Positions 9,343 through 17,233 are shown, counted from the first letter of the stretch. The stretch is DNA of 64,000 nt from Dehalococcoidales bacterium (GCA_020342155.1 CP070842.1:1430405-1494404), one strand, 5' to 3'. Program-made: numbers and translations. Notes: a model not told the origin generated them from the sequence alone.

Positions 9343-10014
9343 TCAGTCTTTGTCAGGCAGAATGACCACCTTGCGGAGGTCTCCCTCGCCAATACTCTGG
9401 GTGGTGACGTTAGGATGGTCGGCCAGGGCGAGGTGGATGATACGCCTCTCGTAGGCGGGCATCGGCTCAAGGGTGAACGGCGTTCCCCTGGTTCGCACCT
9501 GCTCCGCCATGCGTACTGCCAGTGTCTGTAGTGCTTCGGAGCGGCGCTGCTTGTAGCCCTCGACATCAATCACGATTGGCGTCCAGACCTTCATCTGGTG
9601 ACTAACTATAAGCCTGACCATATACTGAAGGGTGGCCAGGGTCTGGCCGCGCCGGCCTATCAGGATACCCAGGTCCTCTCCCGTCACGTTAAAAGCAAAG
9701 GGGGATGTAGCCTGTTCTTCGCCGTTGGTAGTCTGAAAGGTCTGCGGCTGAACGGTTGCCTCTATTTCCATCAGTTCCAGCAGCCTTTCGAGGATGCTCC
9801 TGGTTATTTCAGATGCATTCTCTTCTGACTCAGGCACTGTTACCAATCGCTCCACTCTGATTACCGCCTCTTCGGCCCCGAGGCCGAGGAGACCGGATTT
9901 ACCTTCGCTTACGACGTCTACTTTTACTTCGTCTCGACTGGCGTTTAATTGCGTCAATGCTATCTGGATAGCTTCTTCCACCGTCCGGGCGTTTATCTCC
10001 AGAGGTTCCATCAT
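9343..10014 (-). CDS. jag: Jag/KhpB RNA-binding protein (Jag_N, KH, R3H)
   Basis: This 223-residue cytoplasmic RNA-binding protein is the usual neighbour of yidC. The Jag_N domain occupies about residues 1-52 (TVEEAIQIAL and SGLLGLGAEEA). The KH domain follows near residues 95-150 with LGILIGRRGQTLATLQ. A C-terminal R3H domain is marked by PMPAYERRIIHLALADHPNV. AAGGA before the double ATG supports the start at 10014 (or 10011). With this start the gene overlaps the 3' end of yidC by 116 bases in another frame. Partner proteins of this family (KhpA/KhpB) affect cell-division and membrane-protein mRNAs in Firmicutes. Confidence 0.9.
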   Translation of the reverse strand: MMEPLEINARTVEEAIQIALTQLNASRDEVKVDVVSEGKSGLLGLGAEEAVIRVERLVTVPESEENASEITRSILERLLELMEIEATVQPQTFQTTNGEEQATSPFAFNVTGEDLGILIGRRGQTLATLQYMVRLIVSHQMKVWTPIVIDVEGYKQRRSEALQTLAVRMAEQVRTRGTPFTLEPMPAYERRIIHLALADHPNVTTQSIGEGDLRKVVILPDKD

Positions 10015-10876
10015 CCGTTCCTTCTTCTGTTGATTCCCTTGATATCACGATATCAGCGTCAACTGCTTTATCGGTTTTTTGTTTCTTCTCTACCGGTACG
10101 GGGCGTTTCTGGGCCTTCTGGTCAGCCTCGGCTGGCCTCGGCCTGAATACTGTTGCCAGGCCGCCCCACCCGCCGATGAAGTATTGCATGATGATTCTGA
10201 TGATGTTCGAGGCCACCCAGTAAAGGGCCAGGCCGCTGGGGAATGACATGGCAAAGAAGCCGAACATTATTGGCATCATCCACAGCATCATCCGGCCCTG
10301 GGTTTGCTGATTAGGGTCGGTGCTGTCCGGTGTCACCATCTTCTGCGACATCCACATCGTGACACCGACCAGGATGGGCATAATGAGTAGAGTGTCCGCT
10401 TGCGCCAGGTCCAGCCAGAGGAAACTACTCTCCAGGGGTACCTGGGAGAATACCGTTGACCATGGTGTGTAGAGATGCTGGGACAGCTTGAGGAAGTCTT
10501 CCGGGACGTACGCCAGAACGCGTATTATCGACTGGTAAAGGGCTATCCAGATGGGCATCTGGATTAGCATCGGCAGCAGGCAGCCCGCGGGGCTTACGCC
10601 CGACTGCTTCATTAGCGCCATCTGTTCCTGGGCCAGTTTCTGTTTATCCCGGGCATACTTTTTACGAAGCTCGGCAATTTTTGGCTGGAGCTCCTGCATA
10701 CCTTTACTGGCCCTCATCTGGCGGCGGGTCAGCGGGAACATGGCCCCGTGGATAATGAAGGTGAGAACGATTATCGTCAGCCCGAAGTTATTGAACAGGA
10801 CGCTTGAGAGCACGACGAGCACATTTATCATCGGGCTCAGTAAAATCGTGTCCCATATTTGTCCGACTACTTCCAC
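9899..10876 (-). CDS. yidC: Membrane protein insertase YidC/Oxa1
   Basis: This 325-residue polytopic protein inserts proteins into the cytoplasmic membrane with or without SecYEG. It lacks the large periplasmic domain of Gram-negative YidC and is the Oxa1/SpoIIIJ type. The first membrane segment precedes TRRQMRASKGMQELQPKIAEL, the cytoplasmic hairpin, then KYARDKQKL. LIQMPIWIALYQ and the final FPSGLALYWVASNI segments are typical. There is no obvious lipobox. The tail is long, hydrophilic and ends KSRRRKRR, a basic end known to aid ribosome binding. It follows the beta-propeller gene by 11 bases, and its last 38 or so codons overlap jag. Confidence 0.92.
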   Translation of the reverse strand: MEVVGQIWDTILLSPMINVLVVLSSVLFNNFGLTIIVLTFIIHGAMFPLTRRQMRASKGMQELQPKIAELRKKYARDKQKLAQEQMALMKQSGVSPAGCLLPMLIQMPIWIALYQSIIRVLAYVPEDFLKLSQHLYTPWSTVFSQVPLESSFLWLDLAQADTLLIMPILVGVTMWMSQKMVTPDSTDPNQQTQGRMMLWMMPIMFGFFAMSFPSGLALYWVASNIIRIIMQYFIGGWGGLATVFRPRPAEADQKAQKRPVPVEKKQKTDKAVDADIVISRESTEEGTDDGTSGDKRPDGGRSYPDSIDAIKRQSRRSKSRRRKRR

Positions 10877-10887
10877 AAAGACTTACC

Positions 10888-12114
10888 TCACTCGCTGTCC
10901 TCAGAGGTTAATGACTTCTTCCACAACTCTTCCCCCGTCTGCACACTAATAGCCCAGAGATTGTCCCGGAAGGTGTGAATATACACAGTACCGTCGCCAG
11001 CGAAGAGCGGGGCCTGCACCTTCTCTTCATACACCTTCTCACCTTCCACATCCTCGAGGTGAGCTAGCAGTGTTTTATGGTTGTCCGCAGTGTCCAGGGA
11101 GTAGATATCTCCGTTCTCGGTAGCCACGATAATCAGTCCGTCAACCATGACCGGTGAAGAGCTTATCGGTCCTCCAAGGTCAAATTCGGCTGTCAGGGCA
11201 CCCGTGTCGGCATCAAGAGCGTAGACCTTGCCGTCGAGGTTCGGTGCATAGATGGTGCCATTAGCGGCCAGCGGCTTCGCCCAGAACCAGTTTTTCGGTT
11301 TATTCTCATCTGTGTCATCAGCCGGGAACCGCCAGACCTCCTCTCCGCTGGCAGTATCCACCGCGTAGAAGCGCCGGCCAAAGGTACCGAAATAGACCTT
11401 ATCCCCGTAGACCAGGGGGGCGGCGATGATTGCTCCCTTAGTCTCAAACACCCATCGCTGACTACCGTCGGCAATATCAAGGGCATAGAGTTTCTTATCA
11501 AAGCTGCCGATGAAGAGACTATCACCTTGAATGGCTGGCGCGGACCAGATTGAATCACCGGTGTCATATACCCATTGGATGCGGAGTTTGGTATCAAGCG
11601 CATATACCTTACCGTCTGAAGAACCGAAAAACACCCTACCCTCCTGGTCAAGGGCAAGTTCACCAACAATCGACCCTGTAAGATAGCCCTCACTTGGAAA
11701 AGCATATTCTCGTTCTGTCGCCAGGCTCTCTCCATCGAAGAGATATGCGTAGACCTTACCATTATAGCCGCCGACATAAACTAGGTTATCACTGATGACA
11801 GGAGAGCTGTAGATGGCTACTCCGGAAGCTCCACCAGCCGCACAACCAAAGCCACCCGACGGTACCTGTGTAACGAGGACCGCGGGGTCACCCTGAATGG
11901 TGCCGTCCTCAGCATCGAGCGCTATTATCTTGCCTCCCCTGGAACCGACAATCACGGTATCACTGGTAACCACGCCGCCGGCCCAGCCCTGAGCGACACC
12001 ACGACCTAACGCACCGGCACAACCAGCTGCCGTGAGTATAACCACCATCAGTATAATCACCAGAGATAGCATCTTGTGGCGACCATGCAGTAATACTCTA
12101 CGCCTAGTCTTCAA
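10888..12114 (-). CDS. PQQ-like beta-propeller lipoprotein (BamB-like repeats)
   Basis: A protein of about 408 residues with a lipoprotein signal (LTAAGC, Cys about 32 from the chosen start). It carries at least six beta-propeller repeats of the form GKVYALDxxxG (GKIIALDAEDG, GKVYAYLFDG, GKVYALDTKL, KKLYALDIADG, RRFYAVDTASG, GKVYALDADTG, GDIYSLDTADN). Such repeats form an extracytoplasmic scaffold similar to BamB; no cofactor residues are evident. The TTG at 12114 was preferred because GGAGTGACCGGA precedes it and the product starts with a basic segment. Earlier or later starts (12147, 12072) are possible. The gene sits between yidD and yidC, suggesting a link with membrane insertion or envelope assembly, which is inference. 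Confidence 0.85.
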   Translation of the reverse strand: MKTRRRVLLHGRHKMLSLVIILMVVILTAAGCAGALGRGVAQGWAGGVVTSDTVIVGSRGGKIIALDAEDGTIQGDPAVLVTQVPSGGFGCAAGGASGVAIYSSPVISDNLVYVGGYNGKVYAYLFDGESLATEREYAFPSEGYLTGSIVGELALDQEGRVFFGSSDGKVYALDTKLRIQWVYDTGDSIWSAPAIQGDSLFIGSFDKKLYALDIADGSQRWVFETKGAIIAAPLVYGDKVYFGTFGRRFYAVDTASGEEVWRFPADDTDENKPKNWFWAKPLAANGTIYAPNLDGKVYALDADTGALTAEFDLGGPISSSPVMVDGLIIVATENGDIYSLDTADNHKTLLAHLEDVEGEKVYEEKVQAPLFAGDGTVYIHTFRDNLWAISVQTGEELWKKSLTSEDSE

Positions 12115-12286
12115 TCCGGTCACTCCAGGGAGATATTTGCCGGGCATAAGACGGGTCTTGCTGTTTGCACATCTCCAAGTTCATCGTTCCGCCTCTTGCC
12201 TAACGGGATAAGCCCCGTCTTCAGGCGTGGGGGATAGATGGGTAATATTCATTATGAATGAGAAAAAGGACATAACAGCCAAAGTA

Positions 12287-12496
12287 TCACGGTACCGGGT
12301 CATAACCGCCGGCATTGAATGGATGGCACCGCGCAATCCGTTTCGTTCCCAACCATATTCCTTTACAAACACCGTATCTGGTAATAGCTTCATGAGTATA
12401 TTGAGAACAGGTTGGACTGAAACGGCATGCCGGAGGCATAACCTGTGATATCGTTCGTTGATATACTCTAATCATTCCTAGGGCAAATTTTTTCAC
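12287..12496 (-). CDS. yidD: YidD membrane-insertion efficiency factor
   Basis: A small protein of about 69 residues with the family signature [30 protein letters not shown] and the end GGYDPVP. YidD helps YidC-dependent insertion at the inner membrane face. The GTG at 12496 is chosen because the product [13 protein letters not shown] then matches the normal family start. A TTG at 12520, overlapping the rnpA stop, would add eight residues. The next gene in the operon, the beta-propeller lipoprotein, begins about 170 bases downstream. Confidence 0.9.
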   Translation of the reverse strand: MKKFALGMIRVYQRTISQVMPPACRFSPTCSQYTHEAITRYGVCKGIWLGTKRIARCHPFNAGGYDPVP

Positions 12497-12509
12497 TTTC
12501 TCTATTGAC

Positions 12510-12857
12510 TCAAACCGCAAAAGAAGCGGTTTCTATCAGATGCGCCCGGGTCAAGAGGCCTTCTGTTGCTTGCTTAAGACTGGCATAGTCAGCACTGGCT
12601 GCCGCTGGCCTGGCGATAAAGACAATATCCCACCCTGGTTTGAGCGGCATCACCCGCAGGATTTCACGAAGTCGGCGTTTTACCTTATTCCTGACTACCG
12701 CCTTGCCGATTCTTTTACTGACCGATATGCCGTAGCGGGATAGCATCAGTTCGTTAGGTAGAGCCCTCATCACCACCAGCTCACATACCCACGACTTACC
12801 CTTTTCATATACCAGGGCGTATTCTCTTGGCTTGGTGATGAATCTACCCCCTGTCAC
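12510..12857 (-). CDS. rnpA: Ribonuclease P protein component
   Basis: The small basic protein partner of RNase P RNA, needed for 5' maturation of tRNAs. The product is about 115 residues. It contains [11 protein letters not shown] at the N-terminus and the conserved RNR-type motif [20 protein letters not shown] near the middle. The GTG at 12857 gives the normal family spacing to the VYEKG segment and has GGAGG four bases upstream. The longer frame from TTG 12884 would overlap the rpmH stop. It follows rpmH directly, the classical order. Confidence 0.9.
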   Translation of the reverse strand: MTGGRFITKPREYALVYEKGKSWVCELVVMRALPNELMLSRYGISVSKRIGKAVVRNKVKRRLREILRVMPLKPGWDIVFIARPAAASADYASLKQATEGLLTRAHLIETASFAV

Positions 12858-12880
12858 TCCACCTCCGGCCAACTTCACCC

Positions 12881-13021
12881 TCAAACCACGGTTAATCGCT
12901 TACGGCCCTTGAGACGTCTTGCTCTTAGAACCGCCCGACCTCCCCGGGTACTCATTCGCTTCAGAAAGCCGTGCTCCCGCTTTCTTGGTATCTTCTTTGG
13001 CTGGTAAGTCCTTTTTGGCAC
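12881..13021 (-). CDS. rpmH: 50S ribosomal protein L34
   Basis: A 46-residue, very basic protein beginning [20 protein letters not shown] and continuing with [20 protein letters not shown], which matches L34 through its whole length. It starts with GTG (complement at 13019-13021) and ends with TGA at 12883-12881. It lies between rpsR and rnpA in the same direction. This joins the rpsF-ssb-rpsR group to the rpmH-rnpA-yidD-yidC-jag group in one run. Confidence 0.95.
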   Translation of the reverse strand: MPKRTYQPKKIPRKREHGFLKRMSTRGGRAVLRARRLKGRKRLTVV

Positions 13022-13066
13022 AGTAGCCGTAACCTTTCCATTAATTGTCTCTGGAGGGAGACTGTA

Positions 13067-13375
13067 TCACTGGACATCCACACGTAGTGGTTGGGTTCTG
13101 CGAGTGTGAGCTGCGACATACGGCAGCAACGCCAGATGCCGCGCCCTCTTTATAGCGACTGCTAATGAGCGCTGATGCTTGGCACAGGTTCCCGTCCGAC
13201 GGCGTGGCTCTATTTTGCCCCTATCGGACACATAGTTACGCAGCTTGTCCGGCTCCTTGTAATCAATCGATTCGTTCTTGTTAGCACAGAAGAAGCATAC
13301 TTTACGCCTCGGGGTGTATTTCCCCCCCCGGCTCCACCGTGTACTTCTTGGCTTGCTGATCTTCTGTCTGGGCAC
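13067..13375 (-). CDS. rpsR: 30S ribosomal protein S18
   Basis: A 102-residue basic protein of the 30S platform that pairs with S6. The core [20 protein letters not shown] and the following [26 protein letters not shown] are diagnostic. The CxxC, the later Cys and His form a possible zinc site, as in the C+ version of S18. The N-terminus ([19 protein letters not shown]) is longer than usual. It starts with GTG, with AAGGAG 10 bases upstream. It follows ssb by 14 bases in the same operon. Confidence 0.95.
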   Translation of the reverse strand: MPRQKISKPRSTRWSRGGKYTPRRKVCFFCANKNESIDYKEPDKLRNYVSDRGKIEPRRRTGTCAKHQRSLAVAIKRARHLALLPYVAAHTRRTQPLRVDVQ

Positions 13376-13389
13376 TATTTATAAACTCC

Positions 13390-13794
13390 TTAGAAAGGAA
13401 TGTCTTCCGGGACAAACTCACCGGTATCGCTCTCATCTACCTTATCAGGGGGAGGTGCGGTGCCCTGCCTGTCGAGGAATTTCACACGGTCGGCGACGAT
13501 TTCATTTCGGGACCGTGTTTGACCGTCCTGACCCTCCCAGGTCCGCATCCGCAGTCTGCCCTCAACGTAAACTAACCGACCCTTAGACAGGAATTGATTG
13601 CACTGTTCAGCCAGTTTGCTCCAGCACACAACATTGAACCACTCTGTCTCTTCTCTCCGCTCGCCGTCTGGTGTAGTGTACCTCCAGTTAGTAGCTACAC
13701 GAAATGAGGTCACTGGTCTGCCGTTGGGAGTAAAACGCATCTCCGGCTCGCTACCTAGATTGCCGATGATTGTCATTCTGTTTATGCTAACCAT
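13390..13794 (-). CDS. ssb: Single-stranded DNA-binding protein
   Basis: A 134-residue OB-fold protein that coats single-stranded DNA in replication and repair. The opening VSINRMTIIGNLGSEPEMRF, the TSFRVATNWRY strand and WFNVVCWSKLAEQC are typical of bacterial SSB. The acidic tail ends in EDIPF, the tip that recruits partner proteins. The gene lies between rpsF and rpsR, the common bacterial order. Confidence 0.95.
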   Translation of the reverse strand: MVSINRMTIIGNLGSEPEMRFTPNGRPVTSFRVATNWRYTTPDGERREETEWFNVVCWSKLAEQCNQFLSKGRLVYVEGRLRMRTWEGQDGQTRSRNEIVADRVKFLDRQGTAPPPDKVDESDTGEFVPEDIPF

Positions 13795-13840
13795 TGTCCC
13801 ACACTCCTCTTACCTTTCCGAACACCCGGGGAACTGGCTT

Positions 13841-14164
13841 TCACCCCAGCTTTATCAGCAGGTGACGTATCACTTCTTCGGAGATTTTCAGGTTTGTCTC
13901 CAGTTCTTCATTGAATTCGGGCTTCATCTGGAAGCGGGTCAAAACGTAGTAACCTTCCCCGTATTGTTTTATCGGATAGGCTAGCCTTCTCTTGCCCCAG
14001 CGCTCAACTTCTGAGACGACGCCACCTTTTCCGGTAATAAACCGGTCTACGCTTTCGATTGTGGTTTCAAAGTTCTCCTCATCAGCTTCGGGGCGGACAA
14101 CAACGATCAATTCGTAGTCACATAATTCTTCGCTGACTTGGTTCGATACGTTCTTAGATACCAT
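13841..14164 (-). CDS. rpsF: 30S ribosomal protein S6
   Basis: A protein of about 107 residues that binds 16S rRNA with S18. CDYELIVVVRPEADEENF, the WGKRRLAYPIKQYGEGYYVL strand and the helix VIRHLLIKL are characteristic. The ATG at 14164 (MVSKNVSNQ) is chosen because AGGAG lies just upstream; a TTG at 14176 would add four residues. It is the first gene of the leftward operon, behind a good promoter. Confidence 0.93.
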   Translation of the reverse strand: MVSKNVSNQVSEELCDYELIVVVRPEADEENFETTIESVDRFITGKGGVVSEVERWGKRRLAYPIKQYGEGYYVLTRFQMKPEFNEELETNLKISEEVIRHLLIKLG

Positions 14165-14201
14165 TACTCCTGCCAATAGATGTACTAACGCACAGCATCA
14201 T

Positions 14202-14230
14202 AGTATACTATACGACCGTATACAATACAA
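14202..14230 (-). promoter_or_regulatory. Sigma70-type promoter of the rpsF operon
   Basis: On the minus strand TTGTAT (14230-14225) and TATACT (14207-14202) are separated by 17 bases, placing a start of transcription about 30 bases before the rpsF ATG. Confidence 0.65.
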
Positions 14231-14268
14231 GCGATACACTTTACTTGGGGTGGCCGGGCTGAAGTACC

Positions 14269-14297
14269 TTGACAGCTAAGGTGCGCCTTGTTAGACT
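14269..14297 (+). promoter_or_regulatory. Sigma70-type promoter of tRNA-Asp
   Basis: TTGACA at 14269-14274 and TAGACT at 14292-14297 are spaced by 17 bases. Transcription would begin near 14304, about 30 bases before the tRNA. Confidence 0.7.
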
Positions 14298-14332
14298 CTA
14301 TCTAGGCAAGACCTGCCGGAGTAAATGTGTAC

Positions 14333-14409
14333 GGCCCCGTAGTGTAGCGGTCTAACATGCCACCCTGTCACGGTGGAGATCAGGGGTTCGAATCCCCTCG
14401 GGGTCGCCA
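14333..14409 (+). tRNA. tRNA-Asp (anticodon GTC)
   Basis: The cloverleaf folds fully. The acceptor arms are GGCCCCG and CGGGGTC, the anticodon arm is CCACC/GGTGG with loop CTGTCAC (anticodon GTC), and the T arm is AGGGG/CCCCT with loop TTCGAAT. The discriminator base is G and the CCA end is encoded. A degenerate copy of its 3' part lies 1.3 kb downstream at 15683-15727. Confidence 0.97.
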
Positions 14410-14716
14410 CTAAGCTATTCTATGCACAAAAATAGCATTTTACCCACAACGACGTTGCTTGTCCCTGTGCAAAAGTAAACCAGGCACCACCTCGACCACC
14501 AGAGCAATCAGCTGCCTAGACACCTACCTCAGCGAGTTACCTCAAGTACATCATCAACCGTACAGGATTCCTATGAATCTCTCCACCCTCAGCTGTCTGA
14601 AGAGCACCTTATGACTGCTTATGACCCACCATAGACTACCAGTAATACGGATGGTACAATCTCGGGGAAGAGGTTGTTCTGAAGACACCTTGTCAAATCA
14701 TTTTAGGAGGTAGACT
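14410..14716. other. Gene-free spacer between tRNA-Asp and the crotonase gene
   Basis: No start-containing frame or RNA was recognised in these 307 bases. Two short open stretches without start codons cover about 14480-14640 and look uninformative. It forms the left part of the segment bounded by tRNA-Asp and its degenerate partial copy. Confidence 0.5.
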
Positions 14717-15580
14717 ATGACATGGGAGACTATACTTTACGAAGAGATCGGGCATGTCGCTCGCATTACTCTAAACCGACCTCAGACTCACAACGTCCAG
14801 AATGTTCGCCTGATTCTGGAACTGGACGAAGCCACGAAAAAAGCAGACTCGGATTCAAACATCCGGGTGATACTGCTCCGTGGTGCTGGCAGTTCTTTCT
14901 CCAGCGGTCATGATCTTGGCCCCATCCCTGGCGATGACTTACAACAGGATTACCGGGAGCGCCACCGCCGTAGCGTCGAAGACCGTTTCGAAGTAGAAGA
15001 CGAATACTACTTGAGTAAGTGCCTGGCTATTCGAAATCTTAGTAAACCAACTATTGCCGCTATCCACGGGAATGTAGTGCTAGCAGGCATCATGCTGGCC
15101 TGTATGTGCGATCTGGTTATTGCTGCCGAGGGTACCCGCCTATGGAATCCCTCCCTTCGTCACTGCGGTACCGGCGGAGAGGTTATGGTACTCCCCTTCG
15201 AATTAGGTTTCCGTAAGACCAAGGAATATCTGTGGACTGGTGATGCTATCCCTATCCATGAAGCGGAACGTCTTGGCATGGTGAACCGGGTAGTACCCGA
15301 CGACCAGCTGGAAACGGAAGCCCTTAGATTGGCGGAGCGAATAGCCCTTATGCCTCCCGTTGCCGTTGGTATCACCAAGCGAGCTATGAACAAGGCGCAG
15401 GATTTCATGGGCATGGCTATGGCTTTTGAATACGGCTTTGTGCTTCACCAGATAGTCCACGCGACCAGGGAGTCCGCCGATTGGAACGCTGAAGCAGCCA
15501 AGCACTCTCAAGAAAAGGGTTTCCGGGGCTGGCTGGAGTTTCGTGATGGTCCCTTCAATGAACAAGCTAAGAAAGAGTAG
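14717..15580 (+). CDS. Crotonase-superfamily protein (enoyl-CoA hydratase/isomerase-like, lacks usual catalytic Glu)
   Basis: A 287-residue crotonase-fold protein preceded by a strong AGGAGG site. The N-terminal half (ITLNRPQTHNVQN, FSSGHDLG) and central AAIHGNVVLAG to CDLVIAA match the family and supply the oxyanion-hole segments. Aligned by eye to rat enoyl-CoA hydratase, the first catalytic Glu of the GGGCELA motif is Met (AGIMLA). The second, in the PE motif, is Ser (NPSLRHCG). Water addition is therefore unlikely, and another CoA-thioester reaction is more probable. LGMVNRVVP is the usual end of the core. It stands alone between tRNA-Asp and a partial copy of that tRNA. Confidence 0.85.
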   Translation: MTWETILYEEIGHVARITLNRPQTHNVQNVRLILELDEATKKADSDSNIRVILLRGAGSSFSSGHDLGPIPGDDLQQDYRERHRRSVEDRFEVEDEYYLSKCLAIRNLSKPTIAAIHGNVVLAGIMLACMCDLVIAAEGTRLWNPSLRHCGTGGEVMVLPFELGFRKTKEYLWTGDAIPIHEAERLGMVNRVVPDDQLETEALRLAERIALMPPVAVGITKRAMNKAQDFMGMAMAFEYGFVLHQIVHATRESADWNAEAAKHSQEKGFRGWLEFRDGPFNEQAKKE

Positions 15581-15665
15581 CACTCGAACGAAGAAGTGAA
15601 AGTCAGTGCCCACTCGTGTTGTCATTACAATTAGAGGGGCGGGGGACTTTTGCTTGAGATTCACG

Positions 15666-15727
15666 GTCTCCACCGTAACACTCTGTCACGGTGGAGACTG
15701 GAGATTCAAATCCCCTCGGGGTCGCCA
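15666..15727 (+). pseudogene. Degenerate tRNA-Asp 3' half
   Basis: Bases 15683-15727 match 14365-14409 of tRNA-Asp over 45 bases: the first 15 and the last 17 (TCCCCTCGGGGTCGCCA) are identical and the middle is changed. The D arm and acceptor 5' strand are missing. Upstream bases instead form an 11-bp perfect inverted repeat (15666-15676 with 15688-15698). It could be a recombination scar or a decayed duplicate. Confidence 0.75.
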
Positions 15728-15760
15728 GCGTAATACCTGGTGTGATATCCTCTTATTCCG

Positions 15761-17233
15761 CTAATCCACCGTTATCGAAGAAGGAACGAGATTTAGTTCA
15801 GGTACGTATGTTATGCCTACATCGTATTCGCCTATACTGACCACTTCTATCTTGTATTCTCCATGGGCACCGATCGCATGCTCGTAGTAGATGTAACCGT
15901 TTTCATCTGTAACTGCATCTATGAAATCTGTACTCTGGTCGGGGTTAGTTACCCGGAGTAGAACGCCTACATTAGATATGGGCTGAGGTTCATCATGGAA
16001 TTCATAGAGTTGCAGTCTAATTTCCAGGTCACAGTAAGAAGTACCGCATACATGAACGCCCTCGAACGAGGAGATAGCGATTTTCCTGGTGAAAAACTCT
16101 AGGATGGTTTCACTGATGCCGCTGCAACCGGCGAGGAAACCTCCAGCGACGGCCAAGAAATCCGGGTCAACTGCCGTGGCTGTAAAGAGCCACTGCGAGT
16201 CCTCAGTGCCATTGGTAGCGTCTATGAGAATGATAACAGCATCGTCACCAGCAGGGTCACCGGCCGCCTCGATCGCCTCCGGGCCTCCATTCAGTGGATC
16301 GCAATCAACGTTACCGCTAAGGCGCTGTAATTCCCAGTTAAAGCTTCCGGCGCAGTCCCTTAGATTGGTTACCGTGACGATGCACAACTCCCATCCACCG
16401 GGACCGGGGACGGGATAAGGGCCGTCATTTTCAACCACCAGCAGGGGGATGCATTTCCCGTCGGCTAGAGGTAGACCAACAACATGATCTTCGATCTCAC
16501 CAGAGCTGAATGAGCCGGTGCCATCCCAGTCGGTGCCGGTTACCATCTCGCTGGTAAGTGCAAAACGTGCCCAGGCACCGTCGGGTACACGGTTACCGTT
16601 GGAGAAGGCGAATGATGGTGGGGTAACTGGAGTGACGCCGGGGGATGCTGAAACCGGATAATTCTGGACTACCCATTCCGTCTCGCCACCACCGGCTACT
16701 CCGCCCCACTCACCGTCCATATTCAAATCAATCAGGACGTTGAGGTAAAAGCTACCACCTGTATCGCTATGTACCTCTACGGTTAAGTCGGTCGGTGGTG
16801 GGATAGAAATCAGGTTAATAAAGAAATTGGTGACCCCATCATCGGAATCGGTATTCGTGAGGTTGGGGACACCGTCAGGATCATTGATATCGTTTGCACC
16901 TGCCTCCATGGTAGCGGTAGGTCCTAAAGTGGCCTCACTAACACTGAGGGTGTGGGCGCCGTTTGATGCCGATAACGTGGGGAAATTGCCAATCTGGGCA
17001 AAGAGTGAGGGGTAACCGGTGCTGCCGCCGTCAGGGGCATCACCGTAGTCACCGATATCCTCCTCCTCTTCCTCTTCTTCCTCCTCCTCTTCTTCTTCCT
17101 CTTCTTCTTCCTCTTCTTCTTCCTGCTCGCCATTAGTGATTATGTCGGCGGCTTTCTTACAGCTAAAGCTTACCATAGACATAGTTAATACCAGAATCAC
17201 GGTTAGCGTGTACCACACTATTTTGCTTTTCAT
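15761..17233 (-). CDS. Poly-glutamate lipoprotein with GEVED domain
   Basis: A surface lipoprotein of about 490 residues: signal ending SMVSFSC (Cys 25), a short linker, then 21 consecutive Glu residues (about 38-58). The GEVED-type domain follows, opening with GDYGDAPD and closing with FSSGEIEDHVVG. Its middle has DLNMDGEWG, a calcium-like acidic loop. The rest of the protein has further cysteines (CIPLL, LCIVTV, DCAG, CDPLN, GCSG, CGTSYCDLE) and ends with an Ig-like domain (TDENGYIYYEHAI). The ATG at 17233 was chosen because AAGGTGGAG lies 6 bases upstream; GTG 17245 would add four residues. Function unknown; probably a cell-surface or adhesion protein. Confidence 0.8.
   Translation of the reverse strand: MKSKIVWYTLTVILVLTMSMVSFSCKKAADIITNGEQEEEEEEEEEEEEEEEEEEEEEDIGDYGDAPDGGSTGYPSLFAQIGNFPTLSASNGAHTLSVSEATLGPTATMEAGANDINDPDGVPNLTNTDSDDGVTNFFINLISIPPPTDLTVEVHSDTGGSFYLNVLIDLNMDGEWGGVAGGGETEWVVQNYPVSASPGVTPVTPPSFAFSNGNRVPDGAWARFALTSEMVTGTDWDGTGSFSSGEIEDHVVGLPLADGKCIPLLVVENDGPYPVPGPGGWELCIVTVTNLRDCAGSFNWELQRLSGNVDCDPLNGGPEAIEAAGDPAGDDAVIILIDATNGTEDSQWLFTATAVDPDFLAVAGGFLAGCSGISETILEFFTRKIAISSFEGVHVCGTSYCDLEIRLQLYEFHDEPQPISNVGVLLRVTNPDQSTDFIDAVTDENGYIYYEHAIGAHGEYKIEVVSIGEYDVGITYVPELNLVPSSITVD
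17060..17122 (-). repeat. Glutamate codon tract (21 codons)
   Basis: Twenty-one uninterrupted GAG/GAA codons encode the Glu run of the GEVED lipoprotein. GAG and GAA are mixed irregularly, so the tract is not a pure trinucleotide repeat. Confidence 0.95.

Noticed and set aside
9343-14176. Replication origin next to rpmH-rnpA-yidC
   Set aside because: No dnaA, dnaN or cluster of DnaA boxes was seen; the rpsF-ssb-rpsR group takes the place of dnaA.
14410-14716. Integrase remnant beside tRNA-Asp
   Set aside because: Short open stretches exist but none carries a recognisable recombinase motif or a start.
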